Assembly: GCA_944321875.1 (NCBI GenBank)
Contig: CALUMX010000009.1
Coordinates: 35,608 to 99,607, forward strand
DNA: 64,000 nt
Reading direction: 5' to 3'
DNA from: an uncultured Muribaculaceae bacterium
GTDB taxonomy: Bacteria > Bacteroidota > Bacteroidia > Bacteroidales > Muribaculaceae
The notes beneath the pieces are model-generated. The model worked only from the letters and a program-made list of their open reading frames with translations, did not search any database and had not been told where the DNA came from. The number at the start of each line of letters is the position of its first letter. The stretch's first letter is position 1. Below, one piece after another: positions 24,510 through 33,787 of the stretch. Both the position numbers and the translations under genes were made by a program.

Positions 24510-25102
24510 ATTAAGTCGGATTTGTCTATACCGAAACGCCATTCACGCGGTTTGTCTTCTCCGTCAACGATAGGTATATTGTGACGGGGGCCTTGTGTAA
24601 GACGTTTATTCGAATAGTTGTCAACGGGTGCATCTATCCACGTTATGGATAGGCCGTCGCCTCCAATAAATGAGGCATTTCCAAACAAATCTTCTCTTAG
24701 ATAGGTTGGGTTGTAGTTCTTACTTTTGTTGTTCGTATAGGTTTCTTTATTGTCAACATACTTATAACCGCGGATAAGAAACGAGGCTCTAAACTTTTTC
24801 AGCTCATTTTCGAATGTTACGTCAACACCGGAGTTATGAGGATGGAATGAACCGATAGGGAAATATGGGACATCACCCTGGTGATACATTTTTGGTTCAT
24901 GTATGCCATCGGCTGTCTCGGAGTGGAAATAGAATTCAACATCGAGAATGTAAATTTTATAGGAGTTGTTGATAAGAAAATATCCACCGTAAATGGCCGC
25001 TTGGGCTATTTTCTTAAATTCAACGGTTAATTGGTCGATATCGGCCTTGTCAGGATTGAATGAGAGTAAAAGTTCAGGTAATGTTTGCATAGCTAAATCC
25101 AT
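24506..25102 (-). CDS. Unknown protein translationally coupled to the deiminase
   Basis: 198 residues from the ATG at 25102 (an in-frame ATG at 25090 is also possible; an extended start at 25171 would run through the promoter repeat). Soluble, no signal peptide. Conspicuous stretches are L-D-V-E-F-Y-F-H-S-E, P-I-G-S-F-H-P-H-N-S-G-V-D-V-T-F, F-R-A-S-F-L-I-R-G and R-L-T-Q-G-P-R. The H-x-H-N-S-G-x-D pattern and D-V-E-x-Y hint at an enzyme that binds a nucleic acid or nucleotide, perhaps related to methylpurine glycosylase-like folds, but I cannot assign it. The -7 box of the repeat unit ends five bases before the ATG. Confidence 0.65.
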   Translation of the reverse strand: MDLAMQTLPELLLSFNPDKADIDQLTVEFKKIAQAAIYGGYFLINNSYKIYILDVEFYFHSETADGIHEPKMYHQGDVPYFPIGSFHPHNSGVDVTFENELKKFRASFLIRGYKYVDNKETYTNNKSKNYNPTYLREDLFGNASFIGGDGLSITWIDAPVDNYSNKRLTQGPRHNIPIVDGEDKPREWRFGIDKSDLI

Positions 25103-25107
25103 TTTTT

Positions 25108-25170
25108 CAAAGATAGTGAAAGGCGGGAGTAAAGAAAACAAGTTCACTTGATTTTTTATGCCGAGCCGCA
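25108..25170 (-). repeat. Dispersed hairpin repeat, unit 5, with promoter box
   Basis: On the minus strand it starts TGCGGCTCGGCATAAAAAA as unit 2 (3833-3895) does, and ends CCTTTCACTATCTTTG. The stem differs from unit 2 (CAAGT pairs with ACTTG, where unit 2 has CAAGC with GCTTG) yet still pairs. TATCTTTG at 25108-25115 lies directly before the start of the unknown gene at 25102. Confidence 0.8.
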
Positions 25171-25342
25171 TCTGATATTATCTAATATAGGAAAAACGAG
25201 AGTAAGATATTTAGTATCCTAAATAGAGAATAATTCGGTCAGTAAGGTGGTGTTCCGGTGATTTTGTCAATGCTTTTTCTGAGTGTCATCAGTTTGATGA
25301 AAATCAAAAAACATTATGGCCTAATTTATAGAACTTGCCTTA

Positions 25343-25376
25343 TTTGTGGGAAATTCTAAAAAAAATAGTAACTTCG
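25343..25376 (+). promoter_or_regulatory. Candidate promoter of the DUF3467-cysS operon
   Basis: TTTG (25343-25346), 22-base spacer and TAACTTCG (25369-25376), one base off the -7 consensus; the start codon is 42 bases on. Confidence 0.45.
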
Positions 25377-25417
25377 CAACATCAAACTTATTTAATAACC
25401 TATAAAACTTAATTATT

Positions 25418-25717
25418 ATGAGCGATAATAACGAAAAAAGAGAAATAAAGATTGAATTGACTCCGGAAATGGCTTCTGGCAAGTATGCTAACCTGGCAAT
25501 TATCAGCCACTCAGTGAACGAGTTCTTCATGGACTTCGTAAGCGTAGTGCCTAACGCTCCTCAGGCTCGCGTACAAAGCCGCATCATCATGACTCCGGAA
25601 AACGCAAAGACGCTGTTGATGGCTTTGCAGGACAATCTGAGCAAGTACGAGCAGAATTTCGGCGTTATCAAGCCTAAAGGCAACGTCGGAGGCAACTCGC
25701 CTGTAGGTCAAGCATAA
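25418..25717 (+). CDS. DUF3467 domain-containing protein
   Basis: 99 residues, soluble. The whole protein is the DUF3467 domain: I-E-L-T-P-E-M-A-S-G-K-Y-A-N-L-A, S-H-S-V-N-E-F-F-M-D-F and I-I-M-T-P-E-N-A-K, ending with a glycine-rich tail. DUF3467 proteins are widespread in Bacteroidota and of unknown function. It lies 21 bases before cysS and probably shares its message. Confidence 0.92.
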   Translation: MSDNNEKREIKIELTPEMASGKYANLAIISHSVNEFFMDFVSVVPNAPQARVQSRIIMTPENAKTLLMALQDNLSKYEQNFGVIKPKGNVGGNSPVGQA

Positions 25718-25738
25718 TAGAAATAAACAACTTAAAAT

Positions 25739-27223
25739 ATGGAACATCCTTTATATATCTATAATACGTTAACTCGCAAGAAGGAGCAGTTTGTTCCGGT
25801 CAACGAGCCAAATGTGGGAATGTATGTGTGCGGACCGACGGTCTACGGCGACGGCCATTTGGGTCACGCCCGTCCGGCGATTACGTTTGACGTGCTTTTC
25901 CGCTATCTGCGCTATCTTGGCTACAAGGTGCGCTATGTGCGCAACATCACTGACGTGGGCCATCTTGAGCATGACGCCGACGAGGGTGAGGACAAGATTG
26001 CGAAGAAGGCACGCCTGGAGCAGCTGGAGCCGATGGAAGTGGTGCAATACTATCTGAACCGCTACCACAAGGCAATGGATGCGCTCAACGTGCTTCCGCC
26101 GAGCATTGAGCCTCATGCGTCGGGTCACATCATCGAGCAGATTGAGTATATCAAGAAGATTCTCGATGCCGGCTATGCTTATGAGAGCGACGGTTCGGTC
26201 TATTTCGATGTCGTAAAGTATAGCAAGGATTTCCATTACGGAAAGTTGTCGGGACGCAATGTCGACGAGCTGCTCAACACGACCCGTGAACTCGACGGAC
26301 AGTCGGAGAAACACGCTTCCTGCGACTTCGCGCTGTGGAAGAAGGCATCGCCTGAGCACATCATGCGCTGGCCTTCACCGTGGAGCGACGGTTTCCCGGG
26401 CTGGCACCTGGAATGCTCAACGATGGGCGAGAAGTATCTCGGCGAGGAGTTTGACATCCACGGCGGCGGTATGGACCTCATGTTCCCGCACCACGAATGC
26501 GAGATTGCACAGTCGGTGGCGCACAACGGACACGAGACCGTACACTACTGGATGCACAACAACATGATTACCATCAACGGTCAGAAGATGGGCAAGTCGC
26601 TGGGCAATTTCATTACCCTCGATGAGTTCTTTACCGGTAATCATCCTTCGCTCGACCAGGCTTATTCACCGATGACTATCCGCTTCTTCATTCTTCAGGC
26701 TCACTACCGTGGTACTGTCGACTTCTCGAACGACGCTCTGAAGGCGGCTGAGAAGGCTTATGACCGCATGATTGACGGCTGGCGCCGTCTGCAGGACCTG
26801 AAGGCAGGGGAGACTTCTACGCTTGAGGTGGGCGACTTCCGCAAGCGTTGCAACGAGGCGATGAACGACGACCTGAACACTCCTATCGTAATCGCTACGC
26901 TTTTCGATGCCTGCCGCGTCATCAATCAGGTGAACGACGGAAAGGCTACGCTGACCCAAGCTGATATCGATGAGCTGAAAGACTTGTTTAAGACTTTCCT
27001 TATCGACGTGCTCGGTATCCGTACGGAAATCGTGGCTGCGGAGGACGGCGGCGCATCGCTGGAACCATTTGAAAAGGCCGTAGACCTTCTTCTCCAGATT
27101 CGTAAGGAGTCGAAAGAGAAGAAAGACTGGGCTACTTCCGACCTGATTCGAAACCGACTTGCAGAAATCGGTTTTGACGTGAAGGATACGAAAGATGGTT
27201 TTGAATGGTCTCTCAAACGATAA
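25739..27223 (+). CDS. cysS: Cysteine--tRNA ligase
   Basis: 494 residues, class I synthetase that charges tRNA-Cys. C-G-P-T-V-Y at 31-36 with H-L-G-H (40-43, the HIGH motif), zinc ligands Cys31, W-H-L-E-C and H-H-E-C, and [10 protein letters not shown] (KMSKS loop) are all present, followed by the DALR anticodon-binding domain. The overall plan matches other bacterial CysRS enzymes. Second gene after DUF3467. Confidence 0.97.
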   Translation: MEHPLYIYNTLTRKKEQFVPVNEPNVGMYVCGPTVYGDGHLGHARPAITFDVLFRYLRYLGYKVRYVRNITDVGHLEHDADEGEDKIAKKARLEQLEPMEVVQYYLNRYHKAMDALNVLPPSIEPHASGHIIEQIEYIKKILDAGYAYESDGSVYFDVVKYSKDFHYGKLSGRNVDELLNTTRELDGQSEKHASCDFALWKKASPEHIMRWPSPWSDGFPGWHLECSTMGEKYLGEEFDIHGGGMDLMFPHHECEIAQSVAHNGHETVHYWMHNNMITINGQKMGKSLGNFITLDEFFTGNHPSLDQAYSPMTIRFFILQAHYRGTVDFSNDALKAAEKAYDRMIDGWRRLQDLKAGETSTLEVGDFRKRCNEAMNDDLNTPIVIATLFDACRVINQVNDGKATLTQADIDELKDLFKTFLIDVLGIRTEIVAAEDGGASLEPFEKAVDLLLQIRKESKEKKDWATSDLIRNRLAEIGFDVKDTKDGFEWSLKR

Positions 27224-27260
27224 AAAAATTCGATTTTAGCAATAAATTTTTGTGGAAAAT

Positions 27261-27291
27261 TTTGCTGAATGAGAAATATCGGTTAATTTTG
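27261..27291 (+). promoter_or_regulatory. Promoter with no ORF downstream
   Basis: TTTG (27261-27264), 19-base spacer, TAATTTTG (27284-27291): a near-perfect Bacteroidota promoter. It lies after cysS and reads towards the terminator at 27464-27500. Confidence 0.65.
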
Positions 27292-27297
27292 TGATGA

Positions 27298-27500
27298 AGA
27301 AAGTGGATTTCTCCCTTTCTGTATCGACTAGGTTAAAATATTAAAACGATATATTACACTTCAACCTTAATCATTTAGTCTAAATTTCCCTACGTCGTTG
27401 ACTGAAAAGAAGTATGTGAATATCGAATGGACGTAAAACGACAAAACAGCAACGAGTTTGCTGAAGCAGCACGGCTTTTTAGTCGTGCTGCTTGCATTTT
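27298..27500 (+). ncRNA. Candidate small RNA, about 200 nt
   Basis: The stretch runs from a strong promoter to a strong terminator and has no convincing open frame on the plus strand. Several short complementary segments lie inside (AGAAAG/CTTTCT near the 5' end; ACGTCGTT with AACGAC-like segments in the second half). It does not show the signatures of tmRNA, RNase P RNA or SRP RNA. A 6S-like RNA or a species-group sRNA is possible. It could also be a processed cysS 3' UTR, though the promoter argues against that. Confidence 0.4.
27464..27500 (+). terminator. Terminator of the candidate small RNA
   Basis: AAGCAGCACGGC (27464-27475) pairs with GTCGTGCTGCTT (27482-27493), one G-T pair, followed by GCATTTT. 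Confidence 0.75.
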
Positions 27501-27756
27501 ATAGGTTTCGTTTTTTACGCTTCCGGGTTTCGTATTGTTCCGATTGGGTTTCCCGGCGTTCAAATTTCGGCGGTTGAATGAAGAAGTGTCGCTCGGTGGT
27601 TGTCATACAACCGGTTATCTTCCGTATGGGAACCGAGGGAAGTTGGAGTGTTGGGAGGAGGATGACGATGAAGGAAGTCAGGCATCTGCAAAAGGCTGAT
27701 TGTTAATTGCATGCTGTTTGCTGTGTTGCCGGAAAGCCAAAAAAAGAGGTGAAAAT

Positions 27757-27787
27757 TTTGGTATTGTCGGATTTTGTCGTACCTTTG
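27757..27787 (+). promoter_or_regulatory. tRNA-Leu promoter
   Basis: TTTG (27757-27760), 19-base spacer, TACCTTTG (27780-27787), ten bases before the mature tRNA 5' end. Confidence 0.75.
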
Positions 27788-27797
27788 CAACAGTTTT

Positions 27798-27879
27798 GCG
27801 CATGTGGCGTAATTGGTAGCCGCGCTAGACTTAGGATCTAGTGACGTAAGTCGTGGGGGTTCGAGTCCCTTCATGCGCA
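27798..27879 (+). tRNA. tRNA-Leu (anticodon TAG)
   Basis: 82 nt with a 7-bp acceptor stem GCGCATG/CATGCGC and discriminator A. Anticodon stem CTAGA/TCTAG with loop CTTAGGA gives anticodon TAG, reading CUA/CUG leucine codons. A long variable arm (TGACGTAAGTCG) marks a class II tRNA. CCA is not encoded. Confidence 0.95.
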
Positions 27880-27937
27880 CAGAGAGGGTGGTATTGTTAA
27901 TATCATCCTCTTTTTTTCTTTCGTAAAGAAAACGACT

Positions 27938-28903
27938 ATGCAAAAGGACGAAATAATAGTGAGATGGAATGAGCCTCCAGTGACGGCAAGTGCGGAAAAT
28001 CCCTACAAGGTGGGTCCGGCGCTTGACCGCAGAGGTCGCATTCAGGGAAAGGCTCCTGTTGTCGATACCGACGACGAGTCGCAAAAACGCACTGTGCTTG
28101 ATTACAATGACCTGCGGCGGATGGTTCCTTTCTTCGACGGTAAGGAGAAACTTGTCGACGTCTTGTCGAAGTGGCTGAAACTCGATGCCGTCAACTATGT
28201 GCATCACCGTAATCTGAACACGCCGGGACCGGCATTCGTGCGCGGTCTGCTCGACGATTTCCGCATTACGATGCGTGTGGACGGGGCTTCCGTGCTCAAT
28301 AATTTGCCGGAGGGCAGTTTCATCACCGTTTCCAATCACCCGTTCGGCGCGCTCGACGGCATCATGCTTATCGACTTGTTTGCCTCACGGCGCAGCGACT
28401 ACAAGGTGATGGTCAATCTGATTCTGAACTATATCCGCGGTATGCGTCCGAACTTCATCGCCGTTGACCCGCTGGCTACCGACAATCCGGAGAAGCGTGC
28501 CGTGACGCTTAAAGGCATCAAGGAGGCGATGCTGCATGTGAAGCGGGGACATCCGCTCGGTTTCTTCCCTGCCGGAGCGATGTCGAAGCTCAATTCCAAG
28601 TTCCAGGCAGAGGACCGCGAATGGCAGCCTTCGATTGTGCGTCTGATTAAGCAATTGAACGTACCGGTGGTGCCTGTGTTCTTCCATGGACGCAACAGTA
28701 TGATTTTCAATATACTCGGTATGATTTCCTGGCAGTTGCGCACGCTGCGTCTGCCTTCGGAGGTGTTCTCTCACCACGACACGACCTATCATATCTCGGT
28801 GGGTGACATCATCTTGCCGGAGGAACAGAACAAATACGACAATCTCGACGAGTTCGGCAAGATGCTCCGCGAGCGCACCTACGCGCTGCGTAGCCGCAAA
28901 TAG
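27938..28903 (+). CDS. Lysophospholipid-type acyltransferase (PlsC-like)
   Basis: 321 residues. V-S-N-H-P-F-G-A-L-D-G (His134, Asp140) is the active-site motif of the acyltransferase family; the His-Asp spacing is five rather than the usual four, as is common in Bacteroidota members. F-F-P-A-G-A (residues 210-215) is the substrate-binding block and V-P-V-V-P-V-F-F-H-G a later one. No long membrane helix. It should transfer an acyl chain to a lysolipid, possibly in phospholipid or amino-acid lipid (glycine/ornithine lipid) synthesis; the partner N-acyltransferase is not adjacent. It begins 58 bases after the tRNA-Leu gene. Confidence 0.82.
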   Translation: MQKDEIIVRWNEPPVTASAENPYKVGPALDRRGRIQGKAPVVDTDDESQKRTVLDYNDLRRMVPFFDGKEKLVDVLSKWLKLDAVNYVHHRNLNTPGPAFVRGLLDDFRITMRVDGASVLNNLPEGSFITVSNHPFGALDGIMLIDLFASRRSDYKVMVNLILNYIRGMRPNFIAVDPLATDNPEKRAVTLKGIKEAMLHVKRGHPLGFFPAGAMSKLNSKFQAEDREWQPSIVRLIKQLNVPVVPVFFHGRNSMIFNILGMISWQLRTLRLPSEVFSHHDTTYHISVGDIILPEEQNKYDNLDEFGKMLRERTYALRSRK

Positions 28904-28929
28904 CGGTTGAGCCGATTAGGATAAAAGCA

Positions 28930-28966
28930 GAGCCGGCCTTGGATTTCCGTAATCCAAGGCCGGCTC
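28930..28966. terminator. Bidirectional terminator between acyltransferase and barrel genes
   Basis: GAGCCGGCCTTGGATT and AATCCAAGGCCGGCTC form a perfect 16-bp stem with a 5-base loop; an A-run precedes and TTT follows, serving convergent genes. Confidence 0.85.
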
Positions 28967-28990
28967 GTTTATGTATGGGCCTGCAACGCA

Positions 28991-30763
28991 TTAGAAGCTG
29001 ATACCCACTCCGATGAGGAAGGTGGCGCGTTGCGAGAGCATGCCGTAATAGTCGTAGACACGACGGTTGAGCAAGTTGGAGCCTTGCGCGTAGGCGTGCA
29101 GCCAGTCGAAGAAGCGGTAAGTCACGCCGAAGCCGAGGTTGCTGATGTTGCCCAGATTTTCCATGCCGGCATTAGGCAGCAGGGACGGGTTGGCGTCGAA
29201 AATGGTCGTTACGTTGACATAGCGTCCGGCACGCAGCTGATAGTCCACATAGATGTCGAGCGGCTTGATGGGTGTGATCTTGAGCGAAGCCGAAACGGTG
29301 TGCTCGGCGCGGTCGTCGGCCAGCGCATAGCCGGAATCGTATTCCTGTGGCATGAATGCATAGCCCGCTTTCAGCTCCAGCAGCTCGCGGAATTTCCAAC
29401 CCATGTCGATACCCATTTTCAGACCGTTGCGGTCGAAGCCGCTGTAACGGACCATTCCGAGGCGGTCGCTGAAAAGGTTGACGAAGGTCTGGTCATTCTG
29501 CATATAGCGGATAACCGAAGGTGTGAGCGCATCTTTCACGATGGCATATCCGAAGTAGGGCGAGAAGCGGAAGCCGCCCCATTCGCCGATGTTGAGGCGA
29601 ACCTCAGCGTCGAGCTGCGTGAAAGTGCGTGTGTTCCACATTAGTGTGGAGGCATAGAGGTTGCGTGCCGCCAGCGTGTAGTAGGAGTTGAGACGGTTGC
29701 CGCCGGTGGCAGATGCTTCCAGAGAGACGCGGTCGGTGAAGATGTAGCCGAACTTCACGTCAGGCGCGATTCTGAACACGGTTCCGTTGTTGTGGGAAAT
29801 GTCGAGACGTGCGCCGATGCGGAGGTTCATGCGGTCGGTAGTCTTGGCGTAGTAGGGAGTGGCCGAGAACATGCCGAGCGATTTATTGGTCGCCATGATG
29901 ACGGGTTCCGGCGAGTCGCTGTGCTGTCCGTAGACCGGCAGGTTGGAATACTTGTCCCACTGCACTTCCGCATCCAGTCCGACGTGGGAATAGTCGTTCC
30001 AGGTGAGGCTTGCTCCGATTTTCGCCAGGATGTTGTTTTCCGTCAGCCCCTCATCCATAAACTCATAAGGACGGGTTTCAGAGAGAGGAAGGCCGTTGCC
30101 ATGGGCGAAGTAATTATAGCCGAGGTCGACATAGTACTGCAGACCGTTGTCGGTCGGCTGGGAGAGCCATGAGAGGTTCAGGCTGCCGTTGTTGGCAATC
30201 TGACGCTTCGTGTCGGGCGAATAGTAGAGAGAGCCGTAGTAGTTGAACTTGTTCAGCTTGTAGCCGGCGTTGATGCCCAGGCGGCCCTTATAGAAATCGT
30301 GTCCGAACTCCAGACGGAAACGGTCGTCGGTGGCAAATTTCGTGCGGTTGTCGATGGTGCCGTCGGTCGAGTTGTGCTGCATCCAGACGTTGAGCAGCGT
30401 GTTCTCCTTGTCGATGATGCGGAAACCGGCGGAGCCCACCATGTTCAGGTAGTTGCCCATGCCGAATGAGGCATATCCGCGCTTGCGCAGGAAGCGGAAG
30501 CCGTCGTTGTAGCGGTCGGGCGACTGAGTGACCAGCGACGGGTCAATCTCAGCGGGAATGGTCCAGTCGCTGAAATTGAGGTTGACGTTGCGTGCCACGA
30601 CGGGCATGGCTTCGGGCATGGCCGGCATCTTGTCGGCCTTTTGCTCCACCACTTCCACCTGCTTCTCCACTTCGATTACCTGATTGAGCTCGTCGGCAAA
30701 GGTAACCGGTGCGGCCATCAGGGTGGCCGCCAGAATTATATGTGATTTTTTCGAAGTTTTCAT
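28991..30763 (-). CDS. Outer-membrane beta-barrel protein (TonB-receptor-like, no plug)
   Basis: 590 residues. Signal peptide to about residue 23 (A-P-V-T-F-A), a linker with E-V-E-K-Q-V-E-V-V-E-Q-K, then about 480 residues of alternating strands ending I-G-V-G-I-S-F, the C-terminal aromatic expected of a barrel strand recognised by BamA. Strand signatures such as L-N-L-S-W-L, L-R-I-G-A-R-L-D-I and L-L-N-R-R-V-Y-D-Y-Y-G resemble the barrels of TonB-dependent receptors, but there is no carboxypeptidase-like or plug domain and no TonB box. It lies 11 bases after a large TPR gene and should work with it. Substrate unknown. Confidence 0.78.
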   Translation of the reverse strand: MKTSKKSHIILAATLMAAPVTFADELNQVIEVEKQVEVVEQKADKMPAMPEAMPVVARNVNLNFSDWTIPAEIDPSLVTQSPDRYNDGFRFLRKRGYASFGMGNYLNMVGSAGFRIIDKENTLLNVWMQHNSTDGTIDNRTKFATDDRFRLEFGHDFYKGRLGINAGYKLNKFNYYGSLYYSPDTKRQIANNGSLNLSWLSQPTDNGLQYYVDLGYNYFAHGNGLPLSETRPYEFMDEGLTENNILAKIGASLTWNDYSHVGLDAEVQWDKYSNLPVYGQHSDSPEPVIMATNKSLGMFSATPYYAKTTDRMNLRIGARLDISHNNGTVFRIAPDVKFGYIFTDRVSLEASATGGNRLNSYYTLAARNLYASTLMWNTRTFTQLDAEVRLNIGEWGGFRFSPYFGYAIVKDALTPSVIRYMQNDQTFVNLFSDRLGMVRYSGFDRNGLKMGIDMGWKFRELLELKAGYAFMPQEYDSGYALADDRAEHTVSASLKITPIKPLDIYVDYQLRAGRYVNVTTIFDANPSLLPNAGMENLGNISNLGFGVTYRFFDWLHAYAQGSNLLNRRVYDYYGMLSQRATFLIGVGISF

Positions 30764-30774
30764 ACTGTAGAAAT

Positions 30775-33762
30775 TTATTTGAGGTCCTTGAGACGGGTTT
30801 CAATCATGTCGAAAATATCGGCTTCGTGGCCCGGATAGTTGCTCTTCAGGCTCTGGAGATACTCGCGTGCCTGGAACTTGTCGCCCTGCTTCTTGTAGAT
30901 GTCGGAGAGCATGATGAAGCCGCGTGCCATCCAGTACTGGTGAGGTGTCGCAGAGTCGACGAGCTTGTTGACCGTCTTTTCGGCAGAGGAGTAGTCGCCG
31001 TTCTTGTAGTAGTATTCAGCCAGCTCGATGGCAGCCATGGAGCCGTGGAGCGTTTCCACATGGTTGTTGACCAGCGTGGAGAGGTCGGCCACCGCTTTCT
31101 TTGTCTCACCCTTGCCGCGCAGCGCCTTGGCACGGGCAAACAGGAATTCGGCACGAAGGTCGGATGAAAGGCCGTCGGTAGCGAGCAGCTTGTCGGACAA
31201 TTCGATAATCTGACCGTTGTCCTCCAGTCCCACAGCCGCGCGCAGACGTCCCACCTGCGCCCGTTGCTTCGAGAAGGAAGAAGCGGCGATGCTTTCCATC
31301 TTTGTGTAGGCGGCGGCAGCTTCCTGGTAGCGGTCCTGCTTCAGCAACTGGTCAGCCTTGATGCCCAGGGCAGACTCGGCAAATCCGGCATCGGGCGCCT
31401 TGTCGAGCGCGCGTGTCGCGTAGTCGAGAGCCGCCTCGTCGTTGCCGGCAATGTTGGCAGCCTCCGCCAGATAGAAGGATGCCTGAGCCGTGTAGGAGCT
31501 GTTGGGGTACTTCTTCAGGAAGTCGTGGATGCGTTCCGTCTTTCCGCTGGCAAGGTATTCATTCTCGGCCGACTCAAAGGAAAGTCGGGCCATCTCGTTT
31601 TCGTTCAGCTCATAGTTGGAACCGGCCTCGCGAAGGAAGGTAGAGAGACCTGCCAGATTGCCCTCGTCGGCATAGATGCGCTTCAAATCCTCGATGGCGA
31701 GTCGTGCCTCGCTGCTGGAAGGATAGTTACGGACGAGTGTCTCATATTGTGTTTTTGCCTCCTTGTTGCGTCCCATGTTGTTGAGCAACAGTGCCATCTG
31801 CAACAGGCCCTGACGGGCTTCAGCCGTCTGCGGATAGTTGCTTGCCAGTTGCTTGAACGTGCGCACAGCCTCCTCGTTCTTTCCGGAAGCCACCAGCGCC
31901 TGCGATTTCTCGTAGACAGCCTTAGCCGAGTAGGCCGATGACGGGAACTTGTCGGTCAGGCGGTCCATAATGCTGATTTTTTCCGACTGATTGCCCGTGA
32001 GTCCCTGCATCATACCCTTCTGGAAGAGCGCGTAGTCGGCATTGGCTGTGTTCTGCGACAACGCCTTGTCGTAGTAGCTGCCGGCGTTGGCAAAGTCACG
32101 TCCGTAGTAGTAGCAGTCGCCGATGCGGCAATAGGTGTCGGCTTTCAGTTGCGGGCTGAGCGCGTTGCCGTTCATCGCCGAGGCGAATGCCGTGCGCGCG
32201 TCGGCATACTTGCGTTGCTGGAAGAGCGCGTAGCCCAGACCGTAGTTGGCCTTGGCCGCATTGTCCGAGCGTCCTCCCGTATTGCGGATGTAGCGGGCGT
32301 ACATTGTCTGCGATTTCGCATACTGGCCGTCGGCATAGTAAGCCTCGCCGAGCCAAAGCGCCGTCTCGTTGGATACGCTCTTGTCGTAGCTGAGCTTGTC
32401 GGCCTGCGTCAGATAGTCAAGCGCCGCTTTCGTATTTCCGTTGCCCATCTCGCGCATACCCAGACGGTAAAGTACGTTTTGCTTGGCCGCCAGCATCTTG
32501 TCGGACGGCTTGTTGATGGAGTTGATGCTTACGAGCGCATTGTCGTAGTCCTTCTTCGTGTAGAAAGAGTTGATGATATAGTCCTCCACGTCCGACGCAT
32601 ACTGCGAGTTGGGGAACGTGTTGAGGAAGTCGCGGAACAGGTTGATGGAGCCGACAAACGGCGTGCGGCCGCCCCGGCTCTGGGCGATGGCGTAGTTGTA
32701 GAACGCCGTCTCGCGCACAGCCTGGTCGTAAGGCATCTTGTAGGCCTTCTCAAAAGCCAGGGACGCAGCGTCGACGTTGTCCTCGCGCAGGTAAGCCTGT
32801 CCGACATAGAGGTAGGCACTTTGCGCCAGCGCGTCGTCGCCGTCGGTCACGTCGCCAAGGTAGCGCAGCGTCTCGCTGTAGTCACCGTTGCGGAAGTGGC
32901 AGACGCCGAGAATGTAGAGCGCAGAGCGTTCCGGTTCCTGCTCTGTCAGTTGCAGGTAGGCGTTGAGGAGCTGCACAGCCCGCTCCGTGTTGCCCAGATG
33001 GTACTCACTCTCACCGATGATGCGGTTGAGCTCTGCCGTCATTTCCGCCGGCAGGTTCTTGGCAAGCAGGGCATTGCCGGCTGCCTGTACTGATGTGTAG
33101 TCCGATTTGTGGAAGGCAATCTGGCAGAGGTAGAACTGCGCCTCGCTGTAGAGACTGCTCTTCTTCGATACGCGTTGGAATCCGGATTCCGCCTCGTCGT
33201 AGTTGCCTTCGGAATAGTCGATTACGGCCAGGTAGTAGTTGGCCAAATCGTTGTATTTGCTCTTGCCTTTCAGCTTGTTGAATCCGCGGCGGGCTTTATC
33301 GTAGTCCTTCTGGCGGATATAGCAGAACGACTTGCGGTAGATGAGCTCGGAAGCCCGCTGGCCGTCGAATGCCGTTTCCGGCACTTGCTCGTAGCGGGTG
33401 AGCGCCTCATCGAAGCGGTCCTTGTAGAAGTGATAGTTGCCTATCGTATAGAGAACGCTCTGGCGGAGCGTCGAGGCCGGATAGTCGGACAGGAATTTCT
33501 CAAGCAGCGAGAGGCATTCGCTGTCGCCGCGGTTGTATTTGGAGAGAGCGATGTAGTAGTCGGCAGTTTCGGCAAACGACTTGGAAATGTCGAGCGCCCT
33601 GGCTTCCGACATCTGGTCGATGCAACCGTTGTAGTTCTCATTGTCATACATCTGTATTCCACGGGCGAGGAATCCCTCGACCCCGGTAGAAGTGATGGCA
33701 TTCTGAGCGGAGATGGCAGTTGCCGAAGCCATGCACAGTATCGCAAGTTTATATTTTTTCAT
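30775..33762 (-). CDS. Large periplasmic tetratricopeptide repeat protein
   Basis: 995 residues from the ATG at 33762, which starts a signal peptide (K-K-Y-K-L-A-I-L-C-M-A-S-A-T-A-I-S-A). Nearly the whole mature part is TPR units, for example A-x-x-x-F-x-x-L-x-x-x-Y-P-x-S-x-x-A and G-D-Y-S-E-T-L-R-Y-L-G-D, including Sel1/BamD-like F-P-N-S-Q-Y-A-S-D and Y-P-S-S-S-E-A-R-L-A units. A frame extension upstream of 33762 overlaps the promoter and is not used. It is first of a two-gene operon with the beta-barrel, which suggests an envelope complex for assembly or uptake. Confidence 0.85.
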   Translation of the reverse strand: MKKYKLAILCMASATAISAQNAITSTGVEGFLARGIQMYDNENYNGCIDQMSEARALDISKSFAETADYYIALSKYNRGDSECLSLLEKFLSDYPASTLRQSVLYTIGNYHFYKDRFDEALTRYEQVPETAFDGQRASELIYRKSFCYIRQKDYDKARRGFNKLKGKSKYNDLANYYLAVIDYSEGNYDEAESGFQRVSKKSSLYSEAQFYLCQIAFHKSDYTSVQAAGNALLAKNLPAEMTAELNRIIGESEYHLGNTERAVQLLNAYLQLTEQEPERSALYILGVCHFRNGDYSETLRYLGDVTDGDDALAQSAYLYVGQAYLREDNVDAASLAFEKAYKMPYDQAVRETAFYNYAIAQSRGGRTPFVGSINLFRDFLNTFPNSQYASDVEDYIINSFYTKKDYDNALVSINSINKPSDKMLAAKQNVLYRLGMREMGNGNTKAALDYLTQADKLSYDKSVSNETALWLGEAYYADGQYAKSQTMYARYIRNTGGRSDNAAKANYGLGYALFQQRKYADARTAFASAMNGNALSPQLKADTYCRIGDCYYYGRDFANAGSYYDKALSQNTANADYALFQKGMMQGLTGNQSEKISIMDRLTDKFPSSAYSAKAVYEKSQALVASGKNEEAVRTFKQLASNYPQTAEARQGLLQMALLLNNMGRNKEAKTQYETLVRNYPSSSEARLAIEDLKRIYADEGNLAGLSTFLREAGSNYELNENEMARLSFESAENEYLASGKTERIHDFLKKYPNSSYTAQASFYLAEAANIAGNDEAALDYATRALDKAPDAGFAESALGIKADQLLKQDRYQEAAAAYTKMESIAASSFSKQRAQVGRLRAAVGLEDNGQIIELSDKLLATDGLSSDLRAEFLFARAKALRGKGETKKAVADLSTLVNNHVETLHGSMAAIELAEYYYKNGDYSSAEKTVNKLVDSATPHQYWMARGFIMLSDIYKKQGDKFQAREYLQSLKSNYPGHEADIFDMIETRLKDLK

Positions 33763-33787
33763 ATTACAGTAATTTATATGATACTGA

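Noticed and set aside
24506..25171. Longer start of the unknown coupled gene
   Set aside because: The extra 23 codons run through the promoter repeat and its TATCTTTG box, so the ATG at 25102 is preferred.
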